Source: UBA4655 sp964585575 (GTDB lineage Bacteria; Planctomycetota; Planctomycetia; Pirellulales; UBA1268). From it: DNA of 5,781 nt. The stretch covers positions 1-5,781 of the forward strand of contig CAZPEM010000172.1 in the NCBI GenBank assembly GCA_964585575.1, written 5' to 3'. Position numbers and translations under genes: made by a program. The notes below the pieces were generated by a model. The model searched no databases and was not told the DNA's origin. It saw nothing but the letters and a program-made list of their open reading frames with translations. Shown here piece after piece: positions 4,497 to 5,781 of this stretch (its first letter is position 1; every line of letters starts with the position of its first letter).

Positions 4497-4524
4497 CTGG
4501 CGGATCGGCTGACCGGCGGATCGG
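4494..4524 (+). repeat. Imperfect tandem 15-mer over the acp stop codon
   Basis: TGACTGGCGGATCGG (4494-4508) and TGACCGGCGGATCGG (4510-4524) differ at one base and repeat with period 16. The first copy begins with the acp stop codon TGA. It probably arose by slippage or local duplication; no function is evident. The rest of the 79-bp spacer up to 4575 shows no promoter. Confidence 0.55.
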
Positions 4525-4575
4525 TGTGATCAACTACGGGCGGAACAACGAGGACGGCAGCGGCCGTTTCTGGCG

Positions 4576-5166
4576 ATGCGATGGTTTTGGATCGACCGGT
4601 TCGACGCGTTCGTGCGCGCGAAGTCCGGGTCCGCAGTGAAGAACGTGTCGCTGTCGGAAGACCACCTCCACGACCATTTCCCGGGCTATGCGGTCATGCC
4701 GAACTCGCTCGTCGTCGAGGGCATGGCCCAGACGGGCGGCCTCATCGTGGCCGACGCGATCAATTTCCAGAAGCGGGTCGTGCTTGCGAAGGTGGCGGCG
4801 GCCCAGTTTCACCGCGACGCCGTTCCGGGCGACACGATCCTCTTCGACGCCACCGTGCTCGACCTGAAGCCCGCGGGGTCGCTCGTGCACGTGACGACGC
4901 GGATCGCCGACCGTGGCGGCGACGGCGAGGGCTTTCCGCAGGGTGAAGCCGAGCTGTTCTTCGCCCACATCGATCCGGGCGAGGGTGTTCCTTTGCTCTT
5001 CGAACCGGAGCAGTTCGTCCGGTGGCTCACCCAAATGAAGATGTACGACATCGGCGTCGATGAACAGGGCAACCGCCTCCAGCCGCCGTGGGGCACGGAA
5101 GCCGCGGTGTCGGGCCTCGCTCTTTCTTCCGGGCTCACCGGGACCGGGGCGAACGCGTTCAAGTAG
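4576..5166 (+). CDS. FabZ/FabA-like 3-hydroxyacyl-ACP dehydratase (hotdog fold), second copy
   Basis: A 196-residue hotdog protein with a dehydratase active site. The block LHDHFPGYAVMPNSLVVEGM (31-50) carries His34 and Glu48, the same numbering and spacing as in the first copy, followed by AQTGG (51-55). The usual PxPG loop reads MPNS, with Asn in place of Gly, so the substrate loop differs from classical FabZ. A second block, VLAKVAAAQFHRDAVPGDTI (69-88), corresponds to the FabZ tunnel region. It is longer than FabZ (about 150) because of a C-terminal segment from about 133 onward, which includes a WLTQMKMYDIGVDEQG stretch (150-165) and a Gly/Ser-rich end. No clear Shine-Dalgarno precedes the ATG at 4576, but no in-frame alternative fits better. 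It lies 79 bp after acp and 19 bp before fabF, which suggests one transcript. The likely role is dehydration of 3-hydroxyacyl groups on the neighbouring carrier; an inactive or isomerising variant cannot be excluded. Confidence 0.88.
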   Translation: MRWFWIDRFDAFVRAKSGSAVKNVSLSEDHLHDHFPGYAVMPNSLVVEGMAQTGGLIVADAINFQKRVVLAKVAAAQFHRDAVPGDTILFDATVLDLKPAGSLVHVTTRIADRGGDGEGFPQGEAELFFAHIDPGEGVPLLFEPEQFVRWLTQMKMYDIGVDEQGNRLQPPWGTEAAVSGLALSSGLTGTGANAFK

Positions 5167-5185
5167 TCTTCCGAGAGGGCATGCG

Positions 5186-5781
5186 ATGGTGGCTGGCAGG
5201 CGGCGAGTGGTGATCACCGGGATCGGCTGCGTCACGCCCCTTGGCCTCGGCGTCGAGGAGCTGTGGGGCAACCTGAAGCAGGCGAAGAGTGGCGTCGGGC
5301 TGACCACGATCTTCGACGCGTCGAAGTTTCCGACGAAGATCTCCGCGGAGGTCCGCGGCTGGGACCTCTCCCACGAGGGGCAGGACGTCGCCGCCTGGAA
5401 ACACTGCGGCCGCCACACGCGGTTCGCCGTCGGGGCGGCGATCCAGGCGATGAAGTCGGCCGGGCTGGCCGCGGGCCTGTCCGCCGACCCGACGCGACTC
5501 GGCGTCTATCTCGGGAGCGGCGAGGGGCAGCAGGATTTCGACGCCTTCACCCGCATGATGATGGCGTCGATCCAGGGGGAGAAGCTCGACGTCGCGACGT
5601 TCACGAAGATCGGCCTGGAAACGCTCCATCCGATCGCGGAGCTCGAGCAGGAGCCGAACATGCCCGCCGGCCATCTGGCGGCGCTCTTCGACGCGCAGGG
5701 GCCCAATCTCAACTGCCTCACCGCCTGCGCCGCCTCCAGCCAGGCGATCGGCGAGGCGGCGGAGCTCGTCCGCCGCGGCGA
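5186..5781 (+). CDS. Beta-ketoacyl-ACP synthase, FabF (KAS II) type, N-terminal part
   Basis: The first 198 residues of a thiolase-fold condensing enzyme that extends acyl chains with malonyl-ACP. The opening RRVVITGIGCVTPLGLGVEELW (6-27) is the classical FabF start. The nucleophile Cys181 lies in LTACAASSQAIGEAAELVRRG (178-198), matching the TACA active-site motif of active synthases, so this is not a chain-length-factor-type inactive partner. The catalytic His residues lie beyond the window edge, where about half of the protein (usual length about 410) is missing. Cys181 is about 17 residues later than in E. coli FabF (Cys164 from memory); the extra length seems to fall around 120-160, where the sequence departs from standard FabF. 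ATG 5186 is chosen: GAGAGGG lies 6 nt upstream, and the nearby ATG at 5181 opens only a 10-codon frame. It follows the second dehydratase by 19 bp, presumably in the same operon. Confidence 0.95.
   Translation, partial: MVAGRRRVVITGIGCVTPLGLGVEELWGNLKQAKSGVGLTTIFDASKFPTKISAEVRGWDLSHEGQDVAAWKHCGRHTRFAVGAAIQAMKSAGLAAGLSADPTRLGVYLGSGEGQQDFDAFTRMMMASIQGEKLDVATFTKIGLETLHPIAELEQEPNMPAGHLAALFDAQGPNLNCLTACAASSQAIGEAAELVRRG

Noticed and set aside
4534..5674. Minus-strand open frames opposite the second dehydratase and fabF (4534-5418, 5159-5674)
   Set aside because: They are antisense to recognised genes with intact catalytic motifs and have no family signature of their own.
1..5781. tRNA or rRNA genes, CRISPR arrays, insertion sequences, attachment sites
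   Set aside because: No cloverleaf, regular spaced repeats, transposase motifs or terminal inverted repeats were seen; the short repeats present are local leader features.

Overview
The window is GC-rich bacterial DNA and most likely comes from a planctomycete, probably a draft or metagenome assembly because it holds a run of exactly 100 N. Three things point to Planctomycetes. There is a formyltransferase/hydrolase subunit C (FhcC) of tetrahydromethanopterin-linked C1 metabolism, which among bacteria is known mainly from methylotrophic proteobacteria and planctomycetes. Several housekeeping genes lack a Shine-Dalgarno sequence. There is a block of small heat-shock proteins. The assignment rests on gene content, not on a database search.

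Left part, minus strand (read right to left from about 2911 to 1): three consecutive Hsp20/alpha-crystallin small heat-shock genes (2911-2336, 2281-1901, 1775-1284), then fhcC (1177-344), an intrinsic terminator (302-337), and the 5' part of rpsL for ribosomal protein S12 (232-1, cut by the window edge). Each hsp20 gene has a strong Shine-Dalgarno sequence, while rpsL has none.

Centre: a divergent intergenic region (2912-3374) of about 460 bp without a gene. It holds two abutting 13-bp palindromes on the hsp20 side, a strong 9-10 bp hairpin, a sigma70-like promoter facing right, and a leader with three copies of CAGCCGACC, the last one touching the start codon of the next gene.

Right part, plus strand: a lipid-type cluster of FabZ-like dehydratase (3375-3884), a 100-N assembly gap (3892-3991), an unusually long acyl carrier protein (4101-4496), a second FabZ-like dehydratase (4576-5166) and the start of a FabF-type ketoacyl-ACP synthase (5186 to the window end). 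Together these give carrier, condensation and dehydration steps of a dedicated type II fatty-acid or polyketide-like pathway. The ACP core motif and the acp-fabZ-fabF order resemble the rhizobial acpXL-fabZXL-fabFXL locus, which makes very-long-chain acyl groups for lipid A. I propose a specialised long-chain or modified acyl product of the cell envelope. This is the most interesting system in the window, but its product is inference.
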